Positions 42,038-52,270 of a stretch of DNA of 64,000 bases are shown here, one piece after another (position 1 is the stretch's first letter; each line of letters opens with the position of its first letter). The translations under genes and the position numbers were made by a program. The notes beneath the pieces are model-generated. The model was not told where the DNA came from. It saw only the letters and a program-made list of their open reading frames with translations, and did no database searches. Origin of the DNA: Chalara sp. BL73 (taxonomy: Eukaryota; Ascomycota; Leotiomycetes; Helotiales); assembly GCA_918026815.1 (NCBI GenBank), contig CAKJVC010000155.1, forward strand, positions 434,001 to 498,000, written 5' to 3'.

Positions 42038-45000
42038 CTAACAAGGTGCCACCTCGAGTTCTACACCCAAATCCCTCTTCACAACTTCATTGTCTTCACT
42101 CAATGGCAGCTCCTTGATCAATTTCGCCCGCTTCCCTGCCCTCTCCATGCGCCTGAAGTTTCCACCTATTCCACCCCAGCCCCCGTTTGCGTGAACATAA
42201 GCCTTTGCCTTTTCAACCACAAGACGCCACAATTCCTTGCATTGATTGAACCTTTCCTCCAACAACGCCACTATTGTCAATGTTACGGCCATCTTGAAGG
42301 AGACTTCCAGAAGCAACTCCGTGACAATGTTATAGACTTCCTGGCCCAAGGTTTTCTTGGCATCTTCGCGAGTAGGGAAGTCAAAACATCCATCAGATGG
42401 CTGGAATTGAATCACGCGACGCACGAATGCTTCTGCCTTTTTGACGTCCCATGGCTTAATGGGTGCTGCGCTGGTACTAAGAAGCACTGATGAAGCTGGG
42501 GGGTTGTATCGTGGCGCACTCACCGTCTCCGTCTCTATAAAGGAGGCACCAACAATAGGAAATAGGCCACCGTGTTCCATATATGACTTCCTGCGATAGG
42601 CTTCGTCCTCACTGCTAAGCCCTGGTGATCTTAACAGGCTGGAAGGAGTCTCTTGTCCTGACCGTGGTGAGGTTAGATCTGCAAATTGGTCTTCCAAACT
42701 TGGGAACATCCCTAGGGACTGTTAGCTAAGACGCACCGCTGTGTTAATATTGATCTTCGATTCTCAATATGCCAGTAAGAATAAGATATGACATGCCTTG
42801 CGCTTGCGGCGGTGACGCAAACTGATTTGGTGCTCTCGAATAACGTGAAAAAGATGTCTCAGGAGCGCCAGAAATAGACAGCCCGCCCCGACCTCTTGAG
42901 CTCGCACGTCCTTCGTAGCGACTTGCTCTAATAGGAAGTGATCTCCAGGGAGGCGCTGGATAGCTGGGAGCGGTTCTAGCTGAGGTATTGGAGGAACTTC
43001 GTCCATGTCCATGGGTCCCTCTAGCTTCTGGTCCTTGATGGTTGTCGCCAGATCCCCCTAACCCGGAACCAGCCCCTCCTCCATGGCCACCTTGATTATC
43101 TCCATCAGCGCCGTCGGAATGTTCATCGTTATCGGCGTTCCGTTGGTGTGAAAATGTGTCGGACGAATCACTGTCTGATTCTGAATCACTTTGTTCCCCA
43201 AGTTCAAGCACAATCGGATGTGAATCAATCACCCCACGAGTTTCTGTGTTCGTGGCTGCTGTATGACTGATAATGCGCCGCCCCCACGGTCGTAGTAGAT
43301 CCAACTCTGCTCTGTCAATCTGTTCAATGTCGGGATTGAATTCATTGAGAGCCAGCCGAGCAGACTGAGCTAGTGGGTCTGAAAGATGCTGTTCAGGTGC
43401 CTCGGTTGTCTCTTTCACAGCAACAAAGCTAGTCCATCTGGATACCAAGGACCACTTGCAGCCTACTCGCTTTCCTTCATTTTTAATGAGCTGTCGCCCT
43501 TGGAAGGTGTTTCTCTGGATCCTGCTGTCGTGCTGTATCCAGCTCTCACCGCGTTCCAAGTCTCCTAGAAGCGCTCGCGCGGCGAACTTGTGGATCATGC
43601 AATCCTGCATGTCAAGATTCGTGACTGGAATAGGGGTCACTACGTCCTCTCCCCCGAAGCGCCGTGTTTTTATGTTAATTGCCGGGACTGATCGCATTAC
43701 ATCATTCTCGGCTAGAATGAAAATGCGATTCCTTAAAAATGGACTTAAGGTTGAGGCATCTGTTGGTGACATCTGGATGAGCGGTGGTCTGACGGCAGCA
43801 TTATCTAGAAGAGTTGTCAATATCTGATTGGAAATACAATATTTGGAGCAATTAGGATCGTCACCTGTGTCCTGGGAATTGGTATTCCCTAGGTCGATGC
43901 AAAGAGGCCCAATATGGCCAGTCAAAGCAGCGGACAATACCGCCACAACTCGATCTTCCCAGCCTCCGTCACTGGCTGCCGGGATAACTTCTGCATAGCC
44001 ACCACCAGCCTTTGCAATTCCTTCGACCAGATCGTGAGAGACAGCATTGCCTATACCAAGGGCAAAAAATCTAATGTCGCCCTCTGAGGATAGGCGAGTC
44101 TTTCGCACAAAGTCGACAGTTTCCTCTAGTCTCCAGACCTCACCATCAGTGAGAACGATAACATCCACAGGGTGGCGCCTTTGCCGTGCCCGAATGATCG
44201 CTTTTAGAGCGGGGAGAAGATCAGTTCCTCCCATATCATGTGAGAAACGGGACACGTAGGATAGCGCTGTTGCCAATGTTTCGTCGTCGTAGACTCTGGA
44301 ATGCTCCCACAAAGAGTCGTAGTTGCTCCCAAAACACCAAACATTGAAGGTTCTAGACAGCGGGATTCCTCGTAAGAAGAACTCCATGGATGACTTTAAG
44401 CTGGGGATTTTATCAAGCATTGACCCTGATCGGTCGGCCAAGAAAATGACTTCGCCATTAGGGATGGGTGCTTGATTTTGAAGCATGAACTTGGGAGGAA
44501 TGGTGATCATTATGGCCGAATGACCTTCGAATAAGGCATGGGTTTCGCGACTGGCCTGAGGCTGTTCAGAGTCTGTGGATGGTTGTGTTGTGATTGTAAG
44601 TACAAAGTCTTTATCCAAGCACGCATGGCTCTCTATCAACTTGACCTTAGCAGATCTTGATTCATTAGACGCATTCCCTGAAATGAAATCACTCCAACGC
44701 TGGCACTGCTGGTGACCCGTTCCTATATTAACCAGGATCTCGTGGGTACCACTCTGGATTTCTGTAATCTCGTCCATAGCTAAGATCTCGATCTCAACAG
44801 ATAGGGATGTGTCCAATCGAGGGCCTGTTTCGTGAATCTGAAATCCCGGATCGCCATATCGGGGAGCGATATAAGTTGGGAGAGTCAGAGTGGTCTTGGA
44901 TAACCCTTGAGAGAAGTTGTGCTTCAGGAAGAAGATGAATGAGAGCTCAGCTCTTAGCTTGGTGTTTGCTGGAATGTTGCCAATTGTAGTGCTGAATATC

Positions 45001-45548
45001 TCTGGAGTGTCCTGCTCAAGGAGTCCAGCTGTACGACCTTGTCCCACCGCCCTGTCGAACTCGGTTCTCGCCGCCCCGTTGGACTTAACTTCCCCTCTGA
45101 TGATTATATCGTCCCCGACACGGCAATTAAAACCGACGACAGTTGATCCATGCGAAAGGGGGAACTGATAAGTTCCTTTGCGGATGTCAACTGGGGTGTC
45201 ATTATGAAAGTGTTGAGTAATTGTAGCCTTGGCCACATCTTGAACGATTTGGATCACTAACGACACCGCGGATGGGGGTAGCAAGGCTTGCCTGAGCTGC
45301 AATAGAGGTGCTGATGGTGGCTGGGTTCTTGCTACCTCCGTAGTAATCGTCTGAGCATCGCCGGCCCGGGAAATGTTAACTCTACGATAGCGCCTCGAAG
45401 CTCTGTGTGGTTGTTGATTCCTTTCAACTAAGCCCTCTGGACGCCTATCTCCGTACAAATGAATCAATCTTGGTGCTCGCAGGTACGGATTCGGCGGCTC
45501 TCGTGAGTCATATTCGAAGGCAATGCCTGCATACCTCGCTGCTTCCAT
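42038..45548 (-). CDS. VIT and von Willebrand factor A (VWA) domain protein
   Basis: Exons 42797-45548 and 42038-42711 give 1,141 residues; the first in-frame ATG is at 45548 (MEAARYAGIAFEYDSREPPN). The VIT domain (about residues 94-222) holds DVAKATITQHFHNDTP and YQFPLSHGSTVVGFNCRVGD. The VWA domain starts near residue 367 with VIFLADRSGSM, giving a complete DxSxS metal site, and continues with MGGTDLLPALKAI and VDVIVLTDGE. A low-complexity Ser/Asp- and Gly/His-rich segment follows, then a C-terminal region in the second exon with KPWDVKKAEAFVRRVIQFQ. Relatives resemble inter-alpha-trypsin inhibitor heavy chains; the fungal role is unknown. No signal peptide is seen. The 85-bp intron (42712-42796) needs a GC donor (CAAG|GCATGT) with a CTAG acceptor. 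Confidence 0.88.
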
Positions 45549-46163
45549 TTTATGCTTAGCAAGGAAAAGAACTGCTTGAATTTGATCAAGGCACTGTTGG
45601 CAAGAAAGCTCAAAATGGATTCTGAAAAATAATCCCAATTCCCATGTCAGCCTCAGCAAGAGATTTCTGTGTCTCACTCCTCCAAGGCAGAGTTCAAGGC
45701 TGTTTAAGATGGTTGCCTCGTTTCAAACGAGCTGGGAGTTTTAAGATTTTACCCCGTAAGGCACGCATGCTCTCCCATCCCCCCCTTTCCCTCTTTCTCA
45801 CCCTCTCTACTCCTCGTTGCCACTTTTCTCAAGCCAATTGGTATCCTGGCTGCCACATGAGGGGTAGTCTAGCACAGACTTGTAGTCTTGGCAGGGCAGG
45901 ACAGAGCAGGGCAGGACAGAGCAGGGCAAACAGGACATTGCAGTACAGTGCAGGGGATGAATGTCAGATGAAGCGGGGGCTGTGCTATCTATAGTGTATA
46001 ATATCACGTTGGGAAGCATGCGGCCACGGTCACGACAAACATTGCATGCACTCCTCTCATCCTTATCGATCAAACGCTTTACCAGTTTGCCGCCCCTTGA
46101 TACCAAGAGTGCAAGGAACACCAGCATCGGGCAATCCCAGGGCTCACCATTCAGATCTATCGC
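45549..46163. other. divergent promoter region between the VIT/VWA gene and the nine-exon gene
   Basis: About 615 bp. It contains a pyrimidine-rich tract near 45775-45815 and the GGCAGGACAGAGCAG tandem repeat. No coding signal is supported. Confidence 0.45.
45895..45928. repeat. 15-bp direct repeat in the divergent promoter
   Basis: GGCAGGACAGAGCAG occurs twice in tandem with a partial third copy, followed by degenerate CAGG-containing copies to about 45955. Confidence 0.85.
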
Positions 46164-48758
46164 ATGGCTTCTCCAGTCAGTTTTGGCGACGCCTACCAGA
46201 TGAGTCGGCTAGCATTCAAGCTTGGCAAAGCTTTCACTAAAGGGCGCAAGTCAGCGCCAGCAGAGTTCCGGGAAGTCGAGAATCAGCTTTACTCTCTCAG
46301 CGGTGCGTTGCGAGCTTTCCAAGCGGAAAGCCAAGAAGCGCCGACTAGTGTAGATGTCGAACCATCTACTCAGCCTCGCGATAGAGAGAACGTGGACGTG
46401 CTGAGACATGTGATAGGGAGCTGCAGCCAGACATTAAAATATCTTGAGAGCATCACCGAGAAATATAGCATAATCGGCAAGCCGAAAGACGGGGATACCA
46501 ATAGGCCTAGATTTAAAAGGTGGAATGAGAATCTGAGGCACGCATGGAAGACGATTCTGTGGACAACCGAAGGTGGCGATTTGGCAGCCTTGCGTAGCAA
46601 TTTAGTTGTTCATACCAATAGCTTGAACTTGCTGCTTAGCGTCATTATCAAGTATAGTTCACAGCCACGGTCTCGGTTATCGTGTGCCCGCGCTAACATT
46701 GAAAAGCTCTCAGACTGGGAGGATCGAGAACAGAGTCGAAAGGATTGAAACTATGCTGCGCGACATCTACATATGGTTCACGGAGAATTTAAACAGTTCC
46801 ACCCTCGGCTCTCTGACAGGCCCCCAAGATCGAGGAAGTGGCTCACCACCTTCCGAAAAATCTTTTGAGCTCCATAAGGAATCCGGAAGACAAATTCGAT
46901 TAGTCTGCCCGCACGCATCTTTTATTAGCCATGGTCTCTCAACAAATGATGCGAATTATGCACAGCACTCCTTATTCGTATGTCAATGTGACATCCTGCT
47001 ATCAGATCAAAATTCCCACAAAGCTGAAGTATCCGCGTACGGATGTGAGTCACCAAATATGAGAGAATGAGTATTTTCTGGGAGAGCTGTGGCATGTGAA
47101 TGAAGGGCTAATGAATCGATTTTAAGTGTCGCCTCTAAGCTTTTGCACCCGTCTGGTGGGCAAAGAGAGAGTGCTGATGCTCTACAAGGCCAGTGATAGA
47201 AACACACACTCTCTCATATCGTTATTTCTGAAAAGAGTGCCATTGTCAGGTTCATATTCCTTTCCGCTCACTACAAGACTACAAACTTACAGAAAATCAG
47301 GGCTGGCAGACTGTGAGGAACTATTTCTTCACACACTTACTATCCACCAAGCTAAGTCAATGCTTCGTCGGGATATGAATACCATGCTCTGTTTCAAGAG
47401 TGATGGAGAATCCAGTCTTGCTCTGGCACATATTCTCAACTTGGCAGAGTGAGATCTTCTTTTACTCACCCCGGCTTAGCATTTTTTAGTGTTATCCGTA
47501 TTTTTCTCTAGTGGCATTAAGGCTCACTCCATTTTGTCACTATAGGGACATCACAGCTATCAGGAATACCATTAAATCTGTGACCTTTACGTCTGAGCAG
47601 CTGTCATACACCAGGGAGTCTGTTGAATCAGTTCAAATTGTACATTATAAGACAACCGACCTCAACAATCTTTTGAACAACCATAGTGTCCATTATCCTA
47701 CGTTCAATTTCGAGGATAGTGCCGAGATAGTCCTGTTTTACGACGCTACCAGTTTAGGCGCACATCAAACGAACGCTGATATCGTTCGCACGACACTTCA
47801 TTGTACATCATTCTATCACCCAAAATTGTTGGTCTTTTTTGCTAACCACATAACGCCGCAACAGTGAAGTCTGATACACAGCTGAGCTGCGATACAGGTG
47901 AAACGGCTCTGGTATTTAAGAAGATTGACTGCACGGGTTATACCACAAACGAGGAAGGGCACCCAATTACTGGCGTTGAAGTGACAATATGCTTCACGGA
48001 TATTGGTAGTAAGTCCTGCCTCTTCACACTTCAACTCTCTCTCATCTAGAGTGCATTGACACAAAGTTTTCCACATCACAGGTGCTCTAAGTTTTGAAAA
48101 GAAGGCTGAAAACATGCGAATGGAGCTCTTTATCCTAAGTTTGCAATATCCTCGAATTGATGAGAGAAGAGTTCTTAGAGTGTAAGACCTGCGTCCGTGA
48201 TGTTGAACTAGCCCCAAGCTGACAAGGATACTTCCTTTCTCAGTCAGGCATATGACGTCCATACAGAACACCTGCACATCGCTGACGCCGAGATCTTAAT
48301 TCTACAAAATATCCAGACGCAGCTGTTCCGCCTAGTCATTGTCAGCAGGAATGGCTACTCCGTTATAAGCCAGGAGCGTGAGTAACCGCCGCTCAAGCCC
48401 CAAAACCTTCGTGGAGACTCTATATACTACATGATACTGATAATTGAATTAACTTCCATAGTGGCAGAGGATTTCTTCGAGTTTATTTCCCTACGAACGC
48501 GTCCAAATTTCACCTCTCTAACAAATGTCGTGCAACTCGATAATTCCGGAACGAGAAAGGTATACCGGTATCCCAAAGGCTTTACTTTCTTAGGCTTCTC
48601 AGATGCAAAGGGTAGGTCCTCCCTCTGAGACTATTATTTACCCTTCTTATGCCGGTGCGGGTTCTAATGGGACGTCTTTAACAGTTGAGAATCTGTTCAA
48701 ACTTGGTCTTGCTAACGTAGCTGGAACAATGCAAGCCTTACCAGATCCGACGGCCTAA
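46164..48758 (+). CDS. uncharacterised nine-exon fungal protein
   Basis: Nine exons join in consistent phase to 668 residues: 46164-46651, 46707-47044, 47127-47448, 47546-47802, 47865-48008, 48082-48181, 48244-48377, 48462-48611 and 48685-48758. Introns are 55-97 bp with GT donors, mostly recognisable CTAAC/CTAAT branches and AG acceptors. The N-terminus MASPVSFGDAYQMSRLAFKL resembles a helical N-terminal module common in fungal hypothetical proteins. A short predicted coiled coil (GRIENRVERIETMLRDIYIW, about residues 166-185) follows. The remainder looks like alternating beta-strand material with no domain I recognise. There is no transmembrane segment or signal peptide. The unusually high exon number and clean joins argue for an expressed, conserved gene. 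Function unknown. Confidence 0.78.
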
Positions 48759-49475
48759 CTGACATTCCAACTTCAGAAGTTAGGCGTGTGACAAACAGTG
48801 GGAATGGCTTGTTCAAGGTGAAGTTTCTACTCTATAATATCCCACCTGCCTCTTCCATGTAGAAATATATACACTAACTTCCCCTTCTCTATAGGACATC
48901 CCAAGAACTCTTTCCTCCAAGCCAAATTGCCTGTAACAGTAATACCTCCGTAGAACCTCACATGCCGAATTTCTAGAATGAAGAAGACGTAGGAACTAGG
49001 GAAATGTTGCAATTCTGGAGAACTTACTTGTTTAGTTGTCACAGAAGATTGCCAAATCAATCAGGTCTTTAATTGGCGATTAGTAGTCAGCCGTCATATA
49101 TCACAGTGCAATATGATATAGATGTGACCTTTTGAAAACCTAACGCTCATTAGCTTATATCACTTAATCCATTGCGCTGGTGAACCCTACCAATCCTGCC
49201 TGTAGTTAAGAACTCATTCTAAGATTATACTGATGTTAACCTCGAAATATGCTTATCTAATCCTTCAAAATATTGCTACTAAATTGTAAAGTTGTAAAGA
49301 ATATATTCAAGCAACCAAGATATGCAAGTTAAGCTAGGTCAATAGGTACGGAGGTTGATGTAATCCTTCACAGAAAATGAGGGACCTGCCACATCAATGC
49401 TCTCAAGCGGGAAGAAACATGCAGCTAGTCTAGAACTTTTACCCAGTTCATCCCAAATGTCTATTTATTTACAGC
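48759..49475. other. tail-to-tail intergenic region
   Basis: About 715 bp with no recognised gene. Confidence 0.5.
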
Positions 49476-51011
49476 TCAAGAGTCAAAAATAGCCCCATAG
49501 GCAGGAATTCCTCGACTCTCCAACCCATAAACAACCAACTGCGTAACCTTCTGGTTAGAGATAATCAAAACAGCCTCCGCACCACTCTCCTTGTACAGTC
49601 TATAAGTGATCACAACCATATCAGGTCGCCCTTGCATTTTGGTGTCATGAATGACAGCATGCGGGTCAGTATCCTTAATGGAGCCTATAATGGCACTTCC
49701 GAACGTTTGCTCAGGATTCCTGGTCGACCAGAAGATCCGCATCGGAGCGCGTTTGGCGTAAATAATGGGTAAACACGGCCCAATTCCTGAGCCAGTAGAA
49801 ACGAGAACGATGCTTCGAAATAAGGGGACGATGCGTGCGACTCCGCATGTCGGAATCCCGCGGACCCAAAGCTTGGTCGGTGCGGTGCGGATCTGGTGGG
49901 AAGTCCAGTCTCCGGCATTTGAAACGATGACTGAGAAACCTTTTTCTTTCGGTTTTGCGATGGTGGCGAAGGCATGCCATTCGATGAGCGGACGAGTCGA
50001 GAGACGGACAGCGGTTCCGATGACAGGAGTGCAATAGTCGAAATGGAGTCGGATAGCATGGGATGAGAGTGCTTCTGGGCGTACAGTAACCTTGCGAAGA
50101 TGAAGCCAAGGGACAATGATAGAGAAAGTTGCCACTGCGAGCATCCAAATCACGGGGCTTCTCAGAATTGCATCTCCAAGGGTTAAAGAACCTTGGGCAT
50201 CCCCGCTGGCGAAGATGGCCTGAATCCAAAATAATCCCAGAATGGTCCATCCGGCAAATCGATGCGTGATCTCGAATTTGTCGTGGAGATGTCGGCGAAA
50301 TGCAGGGTATGCGGACACGACCATAGCTAACATCAATGTGAGAATGAGATAGCTAACTACTTGTACCACAGAAGAAGAATGCCAGACGGTAGCTGCGATC
50401 GAGAAAATAATCAGCCAGATAGTTGCAGCAATCGTGCATCCGCTATGAAGACCACCGAGGTGGAAAACCTGTGCACATTGCATTCTCAGCCAGAGAGGTG
50501 TTGAGATCGGCATTGCGCAAAAAACTGTAAATAGTGCATTTACAATATACTCTTGTCGTATCAAAATTGCTGTGGTAAGGTTTGCAGCCACGGCTATACC
50601 TAAATTCGCCGTCTCCTTTCCTTTTGAGGTAAAGCGAACATAAGCACAAGCTGCAGCGACATTGCCGAGAAAGACGATAGAAAAGATCCGACGGTATACG
50701 TTAAAGACTCGGTAACGTAATGACCTTAGGCCATGTATTCCCTTCTTTGGTGGCACAGAAATATATGGAACGTACTTGGAATCGTTGTCACTATCTGTGG
50801 TGGAAGAAGCTCCCTTACTGGCCGCAAAACCCCCCTTTTCCGGCTTGATGAGCGCCACTCCTGGCTTCGTAATATCAGTTCCCTTAATCCCCGTAGCTGA
50901 CTTAAGCCATAATTCCTGGTTACCCTCATTATCTGTAGGTAAAGTTGGTCCAGTGGCGGTTTGAGGCTTTGAATCTTGGACTCTGAGGGATATGATGCTG
51001 GTTGACATCAT
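49476..51011 (-). CDS. integral membrane oxidoreductase-like protein (TmpA-like)
   Basis: A single exon encodes 511 residues. After a hydrophilic N-terminus of about 100 residues come roughly seven membrane helices between residues 110 and 315 (IFSIVFLGNVAAACAYVRF, IAATIWLIIFSIAATVW, VVQVVSYLILTLMLAMVV, FAGWTILGLFWIQAIF, VIWMLAVATFSIIVPWL). The C-terminal part resembles a ferredoxin-reductase-like module, with VSTGSGIGPCLP as a nucleotide-binding glycine motif and MRIFWSTRNPEQTFG. This layout matches the fungal TmpA family, membrane flavoprotein-like proteins linked in Aspergillus nidulans to signalling for conidiation. The classical paired heme histidines of ferric reductases are not obvious. 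Two adjacent ATGs start the protein. Membrane location is strongly indicated; the exact role is inferred from family likeness. Confidence 0.83.
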   Translation of the reverse strand: MMSTSIISLRVQDSKPQTATGPTLPTDNEGNQELWLKSATGIKGTDITKPGVALIKPEKGGFAASKGASSTTDSDNDSKYVPYISVPPKKGIHGLRSLRYRVFNVYRRIFSIVFLGNVAAACAYVRFTSKGKETANLGIAVAANLTTAILIRQEYIVNALFTVFCAMPISTPLWLRMQCAQVFHLGGLHSGCTIAATIWLIIFSIAATVWHSSSVVQVVSYLILTLMLAMVVSAYPAFRRHLHDKFEITHRFAGWTILGLFWIQAIFASGDAQGSLTLGDAILRSPVIWMLAVATFSIIVPWLHLRKVTVRPEALSSHAIRLHFDYCTPVIGTAVRLSTRPLIEWHAFATIAKPKEKGFSVIVSNAGDWTSHQIRTAPTKLWVRGIPTCGVARIVPLFRSIVLVSTGSGIGPCLPIIYAKRAPMRIFWSTRNPEQTFGSAIIGSIKDTDPHAVIHDTKMQGRPDMVVITYRLYKESGAEAVLIISNQKVTQLVVYGLESRGIPAYGAIFDS

Positions 51012-51985
51012 TCAAATATGAAAACAATAAACACAACTTCGCAGAGCAATAAAGCAAGCTTAGGTGAGCTTAGATTTGATATACTGGATAAAGGCAGCGA
51101 TGAGGAAGATGGGTAGCAAAACTATTTCCTTGAGTGCTTAAGCACGTAAATCTAAAGCGATACGGGCTCTTTTTATTAGAGATTGTACAGCTTTTCAAAG
51201 ACTCTGCATCGAAAACAACGTATCATTGCATTATCATGTCCAGTGAGCTAGGGGGAGCAGGAGCAAGGACTGACATGATTATTGCAGTCTCATTTTGGCA
51301 TATGCAGCCTGAAAAGGACTAGTGCAGAGAAATATATCGAAACTTGGAGATAAACGTGAGGTTCCCTCAGGATCTGGACGTAAAACCAAGAGTTGGAGGC
51401 CGGTAATGAAACATAAATCCCAAGAACATAGCACGTTCGTAGTGTGCCTAGATATAATAGGTTGTATATATTTGAAACTTGAGCCAGATAGCCTTGTATC
51501 ATTTTCGTTTTATTCGAATGATGGTGGTGTGGAAATGGGGGGAACGCGGGAGAACGTGGCCTGTAAACTAATTTAGGAAGGGGAATAGCTTTATTGCCAC
51601 TATGAGGCCTGTCGTGTGAATAGTCGTATACTATAAAAAAAAAGCTGAAGTCTAAATAGAAACTACACCCACGCACCCCCCACATAGCTGGGCTTCCTAA
51701 CTAATATTTAGGGGGTATGGAGCAGTAACTAGCCTTAAAGCCATAGGAAAATGTTAAAGTTGGGCTGCAAAAGCAATTGGTTGGAGATCCATACAAATAC
51801 AAGGATATGCTTGGGTTTTCCTGCTTCCCACTCAATTGGAAACTTTATAAATCAGAAGTAGAATACAAGGCAATCCTTCATAACATGTAGTCTATTGCAA
51901 GGAAAAGAAGAGAAGTCAAGTGCACGAAGAACGAGTACTATAAATGCACCAAAGATTTGGCCGCTAGACTTGGTTTCTTGGAGAA
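51012..51985. other. intergenic
   Basis: About 970 bp upstream of the TmpA-like gene. No gene is recognised. Confidence 0.45.
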
Positions 51986-52270
51986 CTATTCACTTGACGT
52001 ACAGCCCATGTATAGTAAAAACCTGAGTGCTGATAAGGTAGCCACATAAGTTCCAAAATCTTCGAATCTCGCAAGGTTTTGCTGCTGATCAGTAACAATC
52101 TGGGAAGGTCCAAGTCTACAGAACCTGTTAACGCATGATGATATTGCGCCGAAATCAGCTCGGCCGTCCGGAACGGCTGCCCACGTTGTAGCTACCCTTG
52201 CGTGAATCAATGGGGAAATCGAAACTAAGCAGGTAGCGATAAGAACTATGGTAGCAATAACAAAAGACAT
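51986..52270 (-). CDS. possible small secreted protein
   Basis: The ATG at 52270 opens a 94-residue frame that begins with a convincing hydrophobic signal or anchor segment (MSFVIATIVLIATCLVSISP), followed by a short mature part with three cysteines (SSCVNRFCRLG and MGCTSSE). It lies in a gene-poor region with no similarity I recognise and no introns. It could be a lineage-specific secreted protein or a chance ORF. Confidence 0.3.
   Translation of the reverse strand: MSFVIATIVLIATCLVSISPLIHARVATTWAAVPDGRADFGAISSCVNRFCRLGPSQIVTDQQQNLARFEDFGTYVATLSALRFLLYMGCTSSE

Noticed and set aside
42744..42796. C-terminal extension of the VIT/VWA first frame to a stop at 42744
   Set aside because: The continuation lacks similarity, while splicing at the GC donor joins a long in-phase second exon.
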